From Sulfobacillus thermotolerans (lineage in GTDB: Bacteria > Bacillota > Sulfobacillia > Sulfobacillales > Sulfobacillaceae): a stretch of 64,000 nucleotides of DNA. The stretch covers positions 2,356,001 through 2,420,000 of the forward strand of contig CP019454.1 in NCBI GenBank assembly GCA_002951815.1, given 5' to 3'. How positions within the stretch are numbered: position 1 is the stretch's first letter; each line of letters starts with the position of its first letter. Below the pieces are notes generated by a model. It had not been told where the DNA came from. It made no database searches and worked only from the letters and a program-made list of their open reading frames with translations. The position numbers and the translations under genes were made by a program. Positions 34,883-44,603 of the stretch are shown here, one piece after another.

Positions 34883-35635
34883 ATGGCCAAAGCAAATTGG
34901 TATCCAGGCCATATGGTAGCGACCCAGCGAACCATTCGTGAGTTGGCTCCTTACCTTACGGCCTTTATTGAAATAGCAGACGCCAGGGCGCCTGCTATTA
35001 GTCGTCATACCCCTATGACGCGGTGGATTGGACGAGCCCAGCGGATCCTTCTCTTAAACAAGGCCGATTTGGCGGATCCCGCCGTGACGCGGGCGTGGGT
35101 TGCGGCATACCAGAAACAAGGGATTCACGCATTTGCGGTGACAGCGCAAGACCCCAAAGCCCGAACGCAAATTGAATCGGTCATTAGTCGGGTCCTGAAG
35201 CCGCCTTACCGACTTGCTGTTGTCGGCGTTCCTAATGTGGGAAAGTCGACATTACTGAACCGGATGGTCGGAAAGAACCGCGTGGCCACAGGCGCCAAGC
35301 CGGGCATTACACGAGGACCGCAGTGGATTAGGCTGCCGGGAGGGTGGGAATGGCTCGATTTGCCAGGGGTAGTGACGCCAGGACATAGTCATGACTGGCG
35401 ACTGCAAGTGCTAGGCATAGTACCCGCCCCTGCTGAAGAACGCAGTCAACTGGCGGACCGCATTTGGGAACTCACGCAAGATCATGATAATCCTTCAGGC
35501 TGGTTAGACTGGGGCAAACGGCGCGGATTCCTTCGGACCGGCGGGGTCGTTGACGCGCAGCGCGCGGCAGATGCGGTATTGCTCGCTTTCCAGCAAGGCA
35601 AACTGGGCCGATTCAGTTTGGAGGAGCCTCAATGA
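34883..35635 (+). CDS. rbgA: ribosome biogenesis GTPase RbgA (YlqF)
   Basis: 250 residues. A circularly permuted GTPase needed for late 50S assembly. Motif order is G4 (LNKADL) first, then G1 (GVPNVGKSTLLN), G2 (GAKPGITRG) and G3 (DLPGV). The opening NWYPGHMVATQRTIRE is typical of the family. GAAAGGAAG precedes the ATG. It overlaps rnhB by four bases. Confidence 0.94.
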   Translation: MAKANWYPGHMVATQRTIRELAPYLTAFIEIADARAPAISRHTPMTRWIGRAQRILLLNKADLADPAVTRAWVAAYQKQGIHAFAVTAQDPKARTQIESVISRVLKPPYRLAVVGVPNVGKSTLLNRMVGKNRVATGAKPGITRGPQWIRLPGGWEWLDLPGVVTPGHSHDWRLQVLGIVPAPAEERSQLADRIWELTQDHDNPSGWLDWGKRRGFLRTGGVVDAQRAADAVLLAFQQGKLGRFSLEEPQ

Positions 35636-36267
35636 AAGGCCAATCAGAGGCATGGGAACAGCTCACTCATTATGAACGCGCTGTGTGGCAACAGCCTCAT
35701 CAGCGCATCGGCGGGGTTGATGAAGTCGGGCGGGGGCCATTGGCGGGACCAGTCGTGGCTGCGGCGGTCATTTTGCGCGCGGATACCCCGATTTGGGGTG
35801 TTGATGACTCGAAGAAATTGACCGAGCGCCAGCGACTTCATCTTTATCATGAGATTGTGCGCTGTGCCGAAGATGTCGGAGTGGGAATGGTCGGGGTACG
35901 GACTATTGAACGCATTAATATTTTGCAAGCCAGCAGGCTAGCCATGATGCGAGCGATCGGGCACTTGCGGCGCGTCCCGGATGTGTTGCTCACCGATGCG
36001 ATGCGTATTGGGGGGCCCTGGCAGGAAATCCCCATCGTGCATGGTGATGCCCTTTCGGCGAGCATTGCAGCGGCCTCAATTGTCGCCAAAGTCGTGCGGG
36101 ACCGGTATATGGAAGCCCTAGCCGAACAATTTCCCGTTTATGGATTTGCGCAACATAAGGGTTATCCGACGACGTATCACCGAGAGATGTTAAAACACTA
36201 TGGGCCGTCACCGGTGCACCGTGTGACCTTTTTGAAGAAAATTTTATCCCATGACGCCATAGGATAA
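35632..36267 (+). CDS. rnhB: ribonuclease HII
   Basis: 211 residues. It cleaves RNA in RNA-DNA hybrids, including single ribonucleotides. The signature GGVDEVGRGPLAGPVVAAAV carries the Asp-Glu-Gly-Arg metal site; DSKKLTERQR, LLTDAM and GDALSASIAAASIVAKV follow. It starts within the rbgA stop codon. The sucCD and dprA genes that follow in B. subtilis are missing here; topA is next. Confidence 0.95.
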   Translation: MKGQSEAWEQLTHYERAVWQQPHQRIGGVDEVGRGPLAGPVVAAAVILRADTPIWGVDDSKKLTERQRLHLYHEIVRCAEDVGVGMVGVRTIERINILQASRLAMMRAIGHLRRVPDVLLTDAMRIGGPWQEIPIVHGDALSASIAAASIVAKVVRDRYMEALAEQFPVYGFAQHKGYPTTYHREMLKHYGPSPVHRVTFLKKILSHDAIG

Positions 36268-36392
36268 AGTCAGGATAAGATTTGCATCCGTAGAACTTCC
36301 CTGTTACAGTCATGCTAATATCGAGCCAGAACGCCGAGCCTGGGTGTGAGGTTTGCTATAATGAAAAAACGTTTGGAACCGGGGGGATTGTC

Positions 36393-38504
36393 ATGGCAAG
36401 ATCGAAGCCGCTCATTATCGTGGAATCACCGGCCAAAGCCAAGACCATTAGCCGGTTTTTGGGAACACGATACCAGGTGAAGGCATCTATGGGCCATGTG
36501 CGGGATTTACCCAAAAGCCAGTTTGGCGTCGACGTGGATAACGGCTTTAAGCCTAGGTATATTACCATTCGGGGCAAGGGCCCCTTATTAAAGGAACTGA
36601 AAGATGCGGCCAAAAAGTCCGACCGGATTTATTTGGCGACCGACCCTGATCGCGAAGGGGAAGCGATCTCATGGCATTTGGCTGAGGCTTTGCACCTTGC
36701 GCCTCAAGATGTGCACCGGATTGAATTTCATGAAATTACCAAAGACGCTGTGAGCCATGCCATTAAAGAAGCACGGCCTATTGATATGGGACTCGTTAAT
36801 GCTCAGCAGGCGCGGCGGGTTCTAGACCGGGTGGTGGGATATCAGCTCTCGCCCTTGCTTTGGCGCAAAGTGCGGCCAGGGCTTTCAGCCGGACGCGTCC
36901 AAAGTGCTGCCCTTAAGTTGCTCGTAGACCGGGAAGATGCCGTTCAACGGTTTGTGCCAGAGCAGTACTTCACCGTGGATATGACCGCCGTGGCGGAAAA
37001 TGGGGAACTTCTGAGTCATTATTATGCGCCCTTGGGCCACCGTGGTCGCGTGACGGCTCAAGAGATGGAACAAATTCTGCAAGGGGTCAAGGTTGGCGCC
37101 CAAGTGGTTGTGAGTGATGTCAAAACTAAGGAGAAGCGCCGGTTTCCTGCCTTGCCCTTTACCACATCGACTTTGCAGCAAGAAGCGTCGCGGAAGTTGG
37201 GATTGTCGGTTAAGCGCACCATGAGCCTTGCCCAGCAACTGTACGAAGGTTTAGAAGTGCCAGGGGAAGGCACCGTCGGTCTGGTCACGTACATTCGTAC
37301 GGATTCGACACGGATTGGAGACGGTGCCCGTGATGAGGCGCGTGAGTATATTGCCGAACGCTTTGGCCCGGCGTATGTTCCCGAAAGTGGTCAAATACGG
37401 CAGAGCAAGGCCAAACCCGGCGTCCAAGATGCCCACGAGGCGATTCGACCCACCAACGTCCGTCGGCATCCTGATATGCTAAAGGGCGCATTAAACCGCG
37501 ACCAGCTTCGTCTATATCGTCTGATTTGGGAACGGTTTGTGGCGAGCCAAATGGCGGCGATGGTGTATGAATCGACGACGATTGATATCGCGTTCCAAGA
37601 TCAGGCCAAGTTTCGAGCTACTGGGTCCCGGGTCTTATTCCCTGGGTATAGCACCGTGTACCAAGAGTCCTTTGATGAAGCCGATCCCCAGTTGCAAGAC
37701 GATGATACCAAAGCGAAGCCTCTCTTGGATCTTGTAGCGGGCACGGTCTTGACCATTGCCCGCATCGAACCGCAAGAGCATTTTACCGAGCCCCCGCCAC
37801 GCTATACCGAAGCCAGCTTAGTTAAGACCTTAGAGGAGCTCGGGATTGGACGGCCTTCGACCTACGCACCGATTGTAGAGACGCTACTGCACCGAGACTA
37901 TGTGCGGCGCGACCAGAAAAAGCTGATTCCGACGGACTTAGGGCGCGTGGTGGTCGACTTATTGCAACATTATTTTCCGGAAATCGTGGATACGCGCTTT
38001 ACGGCCGAAATTGAGACCGAACTGGACCATGTGGCCGCAGATGATATGCAGTGGCAAGATGTTCTGAAGGGCTTCTATGAGCGGTTTTCAGAAGAACTGG
38101 CGAGGGCGGATGACGACATCGAAAAGGTCGATCTGCCTTTGGAAGAGACGGACGAGGTGTGTGAAAAATGTGGGCGGCCCATGATGGTCAAATATGGCCG
38201 GTTTGGAAAATTTTTAGCGTGCTCAGGGTATCCGGAATGTGATTTTACCAAGCCTTATGTCGAGAAGACAGGAGCTTTATGTCCTAAGTGCCATAAAGAT
38301 TTGGTGGTGCGGCGAACCCGCAAAGGGCGGACATTTTACGGATGTGTGGGCTATCCAGAATGTGATTTTGTTACGTGGAATCGTCCAAGCGACAAGGTCT
38401 GTCCGCGGTGCGGATCGAGCATGGCCTTCAAACGGCGGGGCAACCACGATAGTTTGATGTGTTTGCGGGAGGGATGCGGTTATGAAGAAGAGCAGGCCCA
38501 ATGA
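36393..38504 (+). CDS. topA: DNA topoisomerase I
   Basis: 703 residues. A type IA enzyme that relaxes negative supercoils. The TOPRIM domain holds VESPAKAKTISRFLG and the TDPDREGEAISWHLA acidic triad. The active-site Tyr is in TYIRTDSTRI. Three C-terminal zinc-finger units start near CEKCGRPMM, CPKCHKDL and CPRCGSSM. ATG 36393 follows GGGGGG; an extended -10 TGCTATAAT (36354-36362) lies upstream. It overlaps trmFO by 23 bases. Confidence 0.96.
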   Translation: MARSKPLIIVESPAKAKTISRFLGTRYQVKASMGHVRDLPKSQFGVDVDNGFKPRYITIRGKGPLLKELKDAAKKSDRIYLATDPDREGEAISWHLAEALHLAPQDVHRIEFHEITKDAVSHAIKEARPIDMGLVNAQQARRVLDRVVGYQLSPLLWRKVRPGLSAGRVQSAALKLLVDREDAVQRFVPEQYFTVDMTAVAENGELLSHYYAPLGHRGRVTAQEMEQILQGVKVGAQVVVSDVKTKEKRRFPALPFTTSTLQQEASRKLGLSVKRTMSLAQQLYEGLEVPGEGTVGLVTYIRTDSTRIGDGARDEAREYIAERFGPAYVPESGQIRQSKAKPGVQDAHEAIRPTNVRRHPDMLKGALNRDQLRLYRLIWERFVASQMAAMVYESTTIDIAFQDQAKFRATGSRVLFPGYSTVYQESFDEADPQLQDDDTKAKPLLDLVAGTVLTIARIEPQEHFTEPPPRYTEASLVKTLEELGIGRPSTYAPIVETLLHRDYVRRDQKKLIPTDLGRVVVDLLQHYFPEIVDTRFTAEIETELDHVAADDMQWQDVLKGFYERFSEELARADDDIEKVDLPLEETDEVCEKCGRPMMVKYGRFGKFLACSGYPECDFTKPYVEKTGALCPKCHKDLVVRRTRKGRTFYGCVGYPECDFVTWNRPSDKVCPRCGSSMAFKRRGNHDSLMCLREGCGYEEEQAQ

Positions 38505-39816
38505 AGCGATGGTCATAGGCGCAGGTCTAGCGGGATCGGAGGCCGCGTGGCAGCTTGCCCAGCGGGGCTGGGTGGTGCACCTGTACGAAATGCGGCCGGA
38601 CGTGATGACCCCTGCCCACGTGACCGGGCAATTCGCCGAATTGGTGTGTTCCAACTCTTTGGGGTCCATTCAGGGTACAGCGCCAGCGGCCTTGTTAAAA
38701 GATGAAATGCGGCTATTTGACTCGTTAATTCTTCAAGCAGGACAGGCCGCGCAAGTTCCTGCAGGATCGGCCTTGGCGGTCGACCGTGAGGTGTTTAGTC
38801 AGCGCGTCACAGAACGGTTACAAGGGCATCCTCGCATTGTTATCCACCACGAAGTGGTGACAGATATCCCTTCACAGCCCTGCCTGATTGCGACGGGGCC
38901 GTTGACGCATGAGGCTCTCTCTGGTGCTATTCAAGAGACCTTAGGCGATAGTATGCTCTCTTTTTTTGATGCGGCGGCGCCGATTGTGCTGACGGACACC
39001 GTGGACATGGAGCATGCGTTCTGGGGATCGCGTGAAGGCAGCGAGGACTACCTGAATTGCCCTTTGACGAAAGCGGAGTATGAGGTGTTCTATGATGCGC
39101 TGATTCATGCGGAACAGCATTTAGGACATGATTTTGAATCGAGCACCTTTTTTGAAGGGTGCTTGCCCATTGAAGAGCTAGCCCGGCGCGGACCCAAGAC
39201 TCCGTTATATGGACCGATGAAGCCGATTGGATTGGAAAATCCGTTTGAAGGGGGACGCCGTCCGTACGCGATTGTGCAGCTCCGGCAGGACAATGCGGTA
39301 GGATCTTTAATGAGTTTGGTTGGCTTTCAGACCAATTTACGTTGGGGCGAGCAGAAGCGTGTGTTCGGGTTGATTCCGGCGTTAGCCAATGCAGAGTTTG
39401 TGCGTTATGGAGTGATGCACCGCAACACCTATCTCAAGTCCCCTGCGCTTTTAAGGCCGACGTTAAATACCAAGCGGCGTGAAGACTTGTGGTTTGCGGG
39501 ACAGATGACGGGCGTGGAAGGCTACGTGGAATCGGCGGCGATGGGCATCGTGGCAGCGGTGGGGATGTCGGCATACCTAGAGGGTCGGGAAATGCCCGTG
39601 TTTCCGCGCGAGACAATGATGGGCGCTTTAGCTTATTATATTACGCATACGGACCCTGCGCATTTTCAGCCGATGAATGCGAATTTTGGATTGTTTGAAC
39701 TGCCTCCGGAAGTGCAGGGGCTCCGTGACAAAAAAGCGCGCCGCCAGTGGCTTCGCAACCGGGCCATGGCCCGGATGGAGGAGTTTGTCCGCCAATTGGA
39801 GCCTGTGCATGAGTGA
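38482..39816 (+). CDS. trmFO: tRNA m5U54 methyltransferase, folate/FAD-dependent
   Basis: 444 residues. TrmFO makes ribothymidine at tRNA position 54 using methylenetetrahydrofolate. The FAD motif is VIGAGLAGSEAAWQLA. LVCSNSLGS with the conserved Cys, TFFEGCLPIEELARRG, MKPIGLENPF and FAGQMTGVEGYVESAAMG are hallmark blocks. It begins inside topA and ends 8 bases into xerC, a tightly coupled run. Confidence 0.95.
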   Translation: MKKSRPNEAMVIGAGLAGSEAAWQLAQRGWVVHLYEMRPDVMTPAHVTGQFAELVCSNSLGSIQGTAPAALLKDEMRLFDSLILQAGQAAQVPAGSALAVDREVFSQRVTERLQGHPRIVIHHEVVTDIPSQPCLIATGPLTHEALSGAIQETLGDSMLSFFDAAAPIVLTDTVDMEHAFWGSREGSEDYLNCPLTKAEYEVFYDALIHAEQHLGHDFESSTFFEGCLPIEELARRGPKTPLYGPMKPIGLENPFEGGRRPYAIVQLRQDNAVGSLMSLVGFQTNLRWGEQKRVFGLIPALANAEFVRYGVMHRNTYLKSPALLRPTLNTKRREDLWFAGQMTGVEGYVESAAMGIVAAVGMSAYLEGREMPVFPRETMMGALAYYITHTDPAHFQPMNANFGLFELPPEVQGLRDKKARRQWLRNRAMARMEEFVRQLEPVHE

Positions 39817-40687
39817 GAGTGAGGGCATTGCCTACTATTTACGCTATTTGCAGAATGTCGAGCATGCTGCAGTGAATACCATAGAGGCATACCGCCGAGA
39901 TTTGCGGCAATTAGTCGAAGCGGCCGGTCCTTATGAAACCTTGAGCAGTCAAGATTTGCGCCGCTGGGCGGCCTCATTGCTGGCGCAAGGGCTAGCGCCG
40001 CGGTCGGTGGCGCGCAAGGTGGCGGTGGTGCGAGGATTTTACCGCTTTGCCCAGCGCCATGGATTGCGAGCGGACAATCCGGCCCAACGCTTGTTAGCGC
40101 CGCGGTTTCGTCCGTCTCTGCCCCGCACCTTGACGATGGATGAAGCGCACGACCTAATTGAACAAGCGCCGAAACGTCCGGGGCCTCTCGGATTGCGTGA
40201 CTGGGCCCTTTTGGAATTGCTCTATGGGGCAGGCTTGCGGAGTCAAGAGGCAGTCTCCTTGAATCAGCACGACGTGGATTTGGTGGCCAATGTTGTGCAT
40301 GTTCAAGGGAAAGGCGGAAAGCAGCGAGTGGTTCCGTTTGGAACAAAAGCCCACGATGCCTTGTATCAGTATGTGGAGCATAGTCGTCCGCGGCTCGCGC
40401 GTCCCAGCGTTCAGGCGTTATTTGTGAATTACCAAGGTGGTCGTTTAACCACGCGCAGCGTGCGGCGCATTATTAAAAGTGTGTTGGCCAAGGCGGCTAT
40501 TCAGCGCAATGTTAGTCCGCATTGGCTCCGGCATTCCTTCGCCACACACATGCTGATGAATGGGGCCGATTTGCGTGTCATTCAGGAACTCTTAGGGCAC
40601 AGCACGCTTCGGACGACACAGTTGTATACGTTAGTCTCACAAGAACATATTGCTACAGTCTATCAACATGCCCATCCTCGTGCCTAG
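39809..40687 (+). CDS. xerC: tyrosine recombinase XerC (CodV)
   Basis: 292 residues. It resolves chromosome dimers at dif with a partner recombinase. The N-terminal core-binding domain (1-95) is followed by the catalytic residues Arg in YGAGLRSQE, Lys in QGKGGKQR, His-Arg in HWLRHSFATHM, His in LLGHSTLRTTQ and the nucleophile Tyr in QLYT. It lies in the conserved order trmFO-xerC-hslV-hslU-codY, which favours XerC over XerD. Confidence 0.92.
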   Translation: MSESEGIAYYLRYLQNVEHAAVNTIEAYRRDLRQLVEAAGPYETLSSQDLRRWAASLLAQGLAPRSVARKVAVVRGFYRFAQRHGLRADNPAQRLLAPRFRPSLPRTLTMDEAHDLIEQAPKRPGPLGLRDWALLELLYGAGLRSQEAVSLNQHDVDLVANVVHVQGKGGKQRVVPFGTKAHDALYQYVEHSRPRLARPSVQALFVNYQGGRLTTRSVRRIIKSVLAKAAIQRNVSPHWLRHSFATHMLMNGADLRVIQELLGHSTLRTTQLYTLVSQEHIATVYQHAHPRA

Positions 40688-40716
40688 CACAGGAGCGGAG
40701 CTAGGAGGGATACATC

Positions 40717-41265
40717 GTGTCCAATGTGGAATTTCATGGCACCACCGTGCTAGGGATGGTCCGCGATGGCAAAGCGGTGATTGGTGGAGATGGCCAGGTG
40801 ACTTTTGGTCAAAACACGGTGATGAAGCACACGGCTGTCAAAGTGCGCCGACTCTATCACGGGAAAGTGCTTGCGGGATTTGCGGGTTCGGTGGCCGACG
40901 CCTTAACTCTTTTCGAACATTTTGAAGGAAAATTAGAGGAAAGTCATGGCAATCTACCGCGAGCGGCCGTGGCGTTGTCTCGCGAGTGGCGGACCGACCG
41001 CATGTTAGGGAAGTTGGAGGCCTTGTTGCTGGTGGCAGACCAAGAACACTTATTCATCCTATCGGGGACCGGTGAAGTGATTGAGCCGGATGACTTTATT
41101 GCCGCCATTGGATCAGGGGGGAGTTATGCCTTAGCCGCCGCGAGGGCCTTTGCCTCAGTCGAGCAAACCATGCCGCTGGAAGAAGTGGTCCGGCGCTCTT
41201 TAGACATTGCCGCCGATATTTGCATCTACACCAACCATCATTTGACGGTTGAGACACTGGGGTAG
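40717..41265 (+). CDS. hslV: HslV/ClpQ protease subunit
   Basis: 182 residues. The proteasome-like peptidase of the HslUV complex. A short N-terminal stretch (SNVEFHG) precedes the catalytic [10 protein letters not shown]; removal of the leader would expose Thr. GGDGQVTFG and [14 protein letters not shown] are typical. GTG 40717 follows AGGAGGG. B. subtilis ClpQ uses an N-terminal Ser; here Thr is encoded. Confidence 0.95.
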   Translation: MSNVEFHGTTVLGMVRDGKAVIGGDGQVTFGQNTVMKHTAVKVRRLYHGKVLAGFAGSVADALTLFEHFEGKLEESHGNLPRAAVALSREWRTDRMLGKLEALLLVADQEHLFILSGTGEVIEPDDFIAAIGSGGSYALAAARAFASVEQTMPLEEVVRRSLDIAADICIYTNHHLTVETLG

Positions 41266-41278
41266 GGAGGGATTGGGT

Positions 41279-42685
41279 ATGGATGATCGGTTAATGACAC
41301 CCAGAAAGATTGTCGAAGAGCTCGATCGATACATTGTTGGGCAAGATGACGCTAAACGCGCTGTGGCGATAGCGCTGCGGCACCGGTGGCGCCGCAGTCA
41401 GTTAGATCCTGAATTACAGGAGGATATTACGCCCAAGAACATCCTCATGATTGGTCCGACAGGGGTGGGGAAAACCGAAGTAGCACGGCGGTTGGCCCGC
41501 TTGCTGCACGTCCCCTTTATCAAAGTCGAAGCCACTAAGTTTACGGAAGTGGGGTATGTGGGCCGTGATGTAGATGCCATGGTGCGGGATTTAGTCGAGA
41601 CGAGTGTCCGCATGGTGAAGGAAGAACGGTCGCAAGCGGTCCAAGACCGCGCTGAGCGCATTGCGGAGGACCGATTGGTAGACGCCATCGTGCCATTTCC
41701 TGACGAACCCTCTGCCAATGTCAACCCTTTAGAAGCGCTTTTCGGAGGTGCCCGGCAAAACAAGCCGTCGTCGAGCGTGAGTGCCGAGGAACGTCACAGG
41801 ATTGAAGATGAACGCCGCAAGGTCCGTGAGAAGCTTCGCATGAAAGCCATGGAACATGAAGTCGTCGAAGTGGAAGTCGAGGACGCGGGTCCGGCATTGC
41901 CAATGATGGGCAATTTACCGGGTAGCGAAGAAAACCAAATGAATTTAGGTGAGATGTTTTCCGGCATTTTGCCTAAACGGACCAAACGGCGGAAAATGAC
42001 GGTGGCCGAAGCGCGTAAGGTGTTGACCCAAGAAGAAGCTCAAAAGTTGATTGACACCGATGCGGCCCATGCGGACGCGGTATGGCGCGCAGAACAAGAA
42101 GGGATTATCTTTATTGACGAGTTTGACAAGATTGCCTCGAGTAGTAAGGAGGGGCATGGACCCGATGTCTCTCGTGAAGGGGTCCAGCGCGACATTCTCC
42201 CCATAGTTGAAGGCTCAACGGTCAATACCAAATATGGGCCTGTAAAAACCGACCACATTTTATTTATTGCGGCCGGCGCCTTTCACGTGGCCAAACCGAG
42301 CGATTTGATTCCGGAACTGCAAGGGCGGTTCCCCATTCGCGTGGAATTCAATGCCTTGACGGAGGAAGATTTTTATAAGATCTTGACCGAACCCCATCAT
42401 TCCCTCATTAAGCAATACAAGGCGCTGCTAGGTGCCGAGGGCGTGGAGGTGGAGTTTGATGATGGCGCGTTATGGGAAATGGCTCGATATGCGTACCAGG
42501 TCAACCGGGATACCGAAAATATTGGGGCGCGGCGGCTCCATACGATTTTGGAGAAGGTGCTCGAGGAACTGAATTTCTCGGCCCCGGAGTTGTCCGGCCA
42601 AAAGATTCCCATCACCGCAACATACGTACAACAACGCTTGGCAAAGATCGCCGAAAATATTGACATCAATCGGTATATACTCTGA
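41279..42685 (+). CDS. hslU: HslU/ClpY ATPase subunit
   Basis: 468 residues. The AAA+ unfoldase feeding HslV. Walker [16 protein letters not shown], the GYVGRDVD pore loop, the inserted I domain (about 110-245), Walker [12 protein letters not shown] and the sensor [20 protein letters not shown] (in part) are intact. The C-terminus RYIL is the type that inserts into HslV. It starts 13 bases after hslV, after GGGAGGG. Confidence 0.96.
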   Translation: MDDRLMTPRKIVEELDRYIVGQDDAKRAVAIALRHRWRRSQLDPELQEDITPKNILMIGPTGVGKTEVARRLARLLHVPFIKVEATKFTEVGYVGRDVDAMVRDLVETSVRMVKEERSQAVQDRAERIAEDRLVDAIVPFPDEPSANVNPLEALFGGARQNKPSSSVSAEERHRIEDERRKVREKLRMKAMEHEVVEVEVEDAGPALPMMGNLPGSEENQMNLGEMFSGILPKRTKRRKMTVAEARKVLTQEEAQKLIDTDAAHADAVWRAEQEGIIFIDEFDKIASSSKEGHGPDVSREGVQRDILPIVEGSTVNTKYGPVKTDHILFIAAGAFHVAKPSDLIPELQGRFPIRVEFNALTEEDFYKILTEPHHSLIKQYKALLGAEGVEVEFDDGALWEMARYAYQVNRDTENIGARRLHTILEKVLEELNFSAPELSGQKIPITATYVQQRLAKIAENIDINRYIL

Positions 42686-42698
42686 ATGTTTTTTTTCG

Positions 42699-42729
42699 TT
42701 TACACAATCCAACGTCGCTGTGGTATACT
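42699..42729 (+). promoter_or_regulatory. sigma-A promoter of codY
   Basis: TTTACA (42699-42704) and TATACT (42724-42729, with an upstream TGG extended -10) are 19 bases apart; the overlapping TTACAC gives 18. A T-run after hslU (42690-42696) precedes it. GTGAAAATTG just downstream resembles half of a CodY box. Confidence 0.6.
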
Positions 42730-42785
42730 CAAGTGGTGAAAATTGTGACGACAGGGAACTTTGTCGAATCAGGGAGGTGCATGTC

Positions 42786-43568
42786 GTGGAAGAATTATTG
42801 GAAAAAACACGACGCATTAATCGGTTACTACAGCGAACGGCTGGACATCCAGTCAATTTTGAAGAGATGGCTAAGATTTTAAGCGAACTCATTCAGGCCA
42901 ACGTATACGTCGTAAGTCGCCGGGGTAAAATTTTAGGCTATAGCTTATTGGACGGCTTTGAATGTGACATCATGATTCGTGAAGTCTTAGCGGAAGAAGC
43001 GTTTCCGAGTAATTACAACAATGGCTTACTCAAGGTTGATGAAACCTATCCGAACGTATCGCAGGAATCGCGTAAGTGCGTATTCTTTCGCGATAAGGCG
43101 TGTTTGTACGAAAATAAGATTACCACGATAGTGCCTGTCAATGGCGGTGGTGATCGGTTGGGAACGCTCGTGATATCGCGCTTTGGCCGGGAATTCAATG
43201 ATGAAGATTTGGTACTCGCGGAATATGGCGCAACGGTGGTGGCGATGGAAATTCTGCGCTCCAAGTCGGATGAATTGGAGATGGAAGCGCGTAAAAAAGC
43301 TGCTGTGAAAGTAGCGATTGATACGCTGTCATATTCGGAGTTGGAAGCGGTTCAGCACATTTTTGATGAACTGGGCGGAGAAGAAGGATTACTGGTGGCG
43401 TCAAAAATTGCTGACCGTGTCGGGATCACGCGTTCGGTGATTGTTAATGCGTTGCGGAAATTTGAGTCTGCTGGTGTGATTGAATCACGCTCACTGGGTA
43501 TGAAAGGGACTCACATTCGCGTGCTCAATGACCGCTTGATGGGAGAATTGAAGAAACTGCGGCGGTAA
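42786..43568 (+). CDS. codY: global nutritional regulator CodY
   Basis: 260 residues. CodY represses amino-acid and stationary-phase genes when branched-chain amino acids and GTP are plentiful. The N-terminal GAF domain (about 1-155) and a C-terminal winged helix ([20 protein letters not shown], in part) ending [14 protein letters not shown] are conserved. The in-frame start is GTG 42786, 8 bases after AGGGAGG; the nearby ATG 42781 is in another frame. Confidence 0.95.
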   Translation: MEELLEKTRRINRLLQRTAGHPVNFEEMAKILSELIQANVYVVSRRGKILGYSLLDGFECDIMIREVLAEEAFPSNYNNGLLKVDETYPNVSQESRKCVFFRDKACLYENKITTIVPVNGGGDRLGTLVISRFGREFNDEDLVLAEYGATVVAMEILRSKSDELEMEARKKAAVKVAIDTLSYSELEAVQHIFDELGGEEGLLVASKIADRVGITRSVIVNALRKFESAGVIESRSLGMKGTHIRVLNDRLMGELKKLRR

Positions 43569-43588
43569 GCGAAACGCCGCATCCAAGG

Positions 43589-43634
43589 AGCCGACCCCTA
43601 GAAGGAGTGATCTGGGAGGTCGGCTTATCTTTTT
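43589..43634 (+). terminator. terminator between convergent codY and transglycosylase genes
   Basis: An 8-bp stem AGCCGACC / GGTCGGCT with a 21-base loop is followed by TATCTTTTT on the plus strand. It reaches the stop codon of the minus-strand gene, so it may serve both directions. Confidence 0.8.
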
Positions 43635-44391
43635 ATGCTGGGTGGGGACCGGTCAAGGGCAATGGCGCACGGTAAGCTGTTTTCGCTTGTGCGGCTGAAA
43701 TCATATGGTCTTGCACCATGCTGTTTAACACCTCTAATTGACGCTTCTTGGCGAGACGAAAATGAACGAATGGATCATAAAGGGAGGGGGCTTGGGGGAG
43801 TCCTGCGAGCAAAGAAGCTTCGGGGAGAGTCAATTGACTTGGTGCAATGCCAAAATAGTTTCGAGCGGCTTGACCAATACCATAGGCATGATCGCCTAAA
43901 TACACTTCGTTCATATACAAAGTCAGGAGCGTCTTTTTGGAATAGAGTTGGGTCGCCATTAGCGACAATAAGACGCCCGTGATTTTACGGGGAATGGTTT
44001 TGACAGGCGACAGCAGGAGATCGCGAATGAGCTGCTGGGTAATGGTGCTCCCCCCTTGGGTAAAGGCATCGGTCTGCAAATCGACCCAAGCTGCCCGCGC
44101 AATACCTTCAAAAGAAATGCCCCAGTTGGTATAAAATGTCCGGTCTTCGGTGGCAACTAAAGCCTTGGGGAACCATGGTGATATCTGATGGAATGACGTC
44201 CAGGGGGCGTGGGCTTGGCGTAAACGTTGCCGGGTCAGTTGCGGTAGATGCGTGAGGCCAGACCAATTGGCACTGTAAAACAAGGTCAAGCCAACAATCA
44301 CCGTGGCAGCCCCGACCAGTATCCACCGACCTTTTTTGGGAGCGGCGGAGTGATGAGAATCTGGGGAATCCGCCGGTTTTTGATGGAGCAC
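43633..44391 (-). CDS. monofunctional peptidoglycan transglycosylase (GT51)
   Basis: 252 residues. One membrane helix (about 22-42) and a GT51 domain with catalytic Glu in VATEDRTFYTNWG, GGSTITQQLIRDLLL, TLYMNEVYLGDHAYGIGQAA and LLAGLPQAPSLYDP. There is no transpeptidase domain. It polymerises lipid II into glycan strands. Several blocks are near-identical to the GT51 part of the PBP at 19.6-22.1 kb (NEVYLGD, LLAGLPQAPSLYDP), so the two may be paralogues. GTG start after GGAGGG. Confidence 0.88.
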   Translation of the reverse strand: MLHQKPADSPDSHHSAAPKKGRWILVGAATVIVGLTLFYSANWSGLTHLPQLTRQRLRQAHAPWTSFHQISPWFPKALVATEDRTFYTNWGISFEGIARAAWVDLQTDAFTQGGSTITQQLIRDLLLSPVKTIPRKITGVLLSLMATQLYSKKTLLTLYMNEVYLGDHAYGIGQAARNYFGIAPSQLTLPEASLLAGLPQAPSLYDPFVHFRLAKKRQLEVLNSMVQDHMISAAQAKTAYRAPLPLTGPHPA

Positions 44392-44603
44392 CGCGATCCC
44401 TCCTCTAACATCAGCTTAGCTTCTCTATAGTATACCCCGCGGTGCATGAGAGGGATATGAGAGGTCCCAAAGAAAGTGCCAGGAATTTCCTTGTCCATGA
44501 TTCGACGGATGAGTCAAATTGGGGAACTTTACTAGAATTCTCACGATCAAAGAGAGCATGTTTGACCCCTTTTTCGGTCAAGCTTTAGGATGAGGTGGTT
44601 AAC

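Noticed and set aside
42730-42750. CodY self-binding box near GTGAAAATTG
   Set aside because: Only one half-site agrees with AATTTTCWGAAAATT (about 10 of 15 positions), too weak to list as a site.
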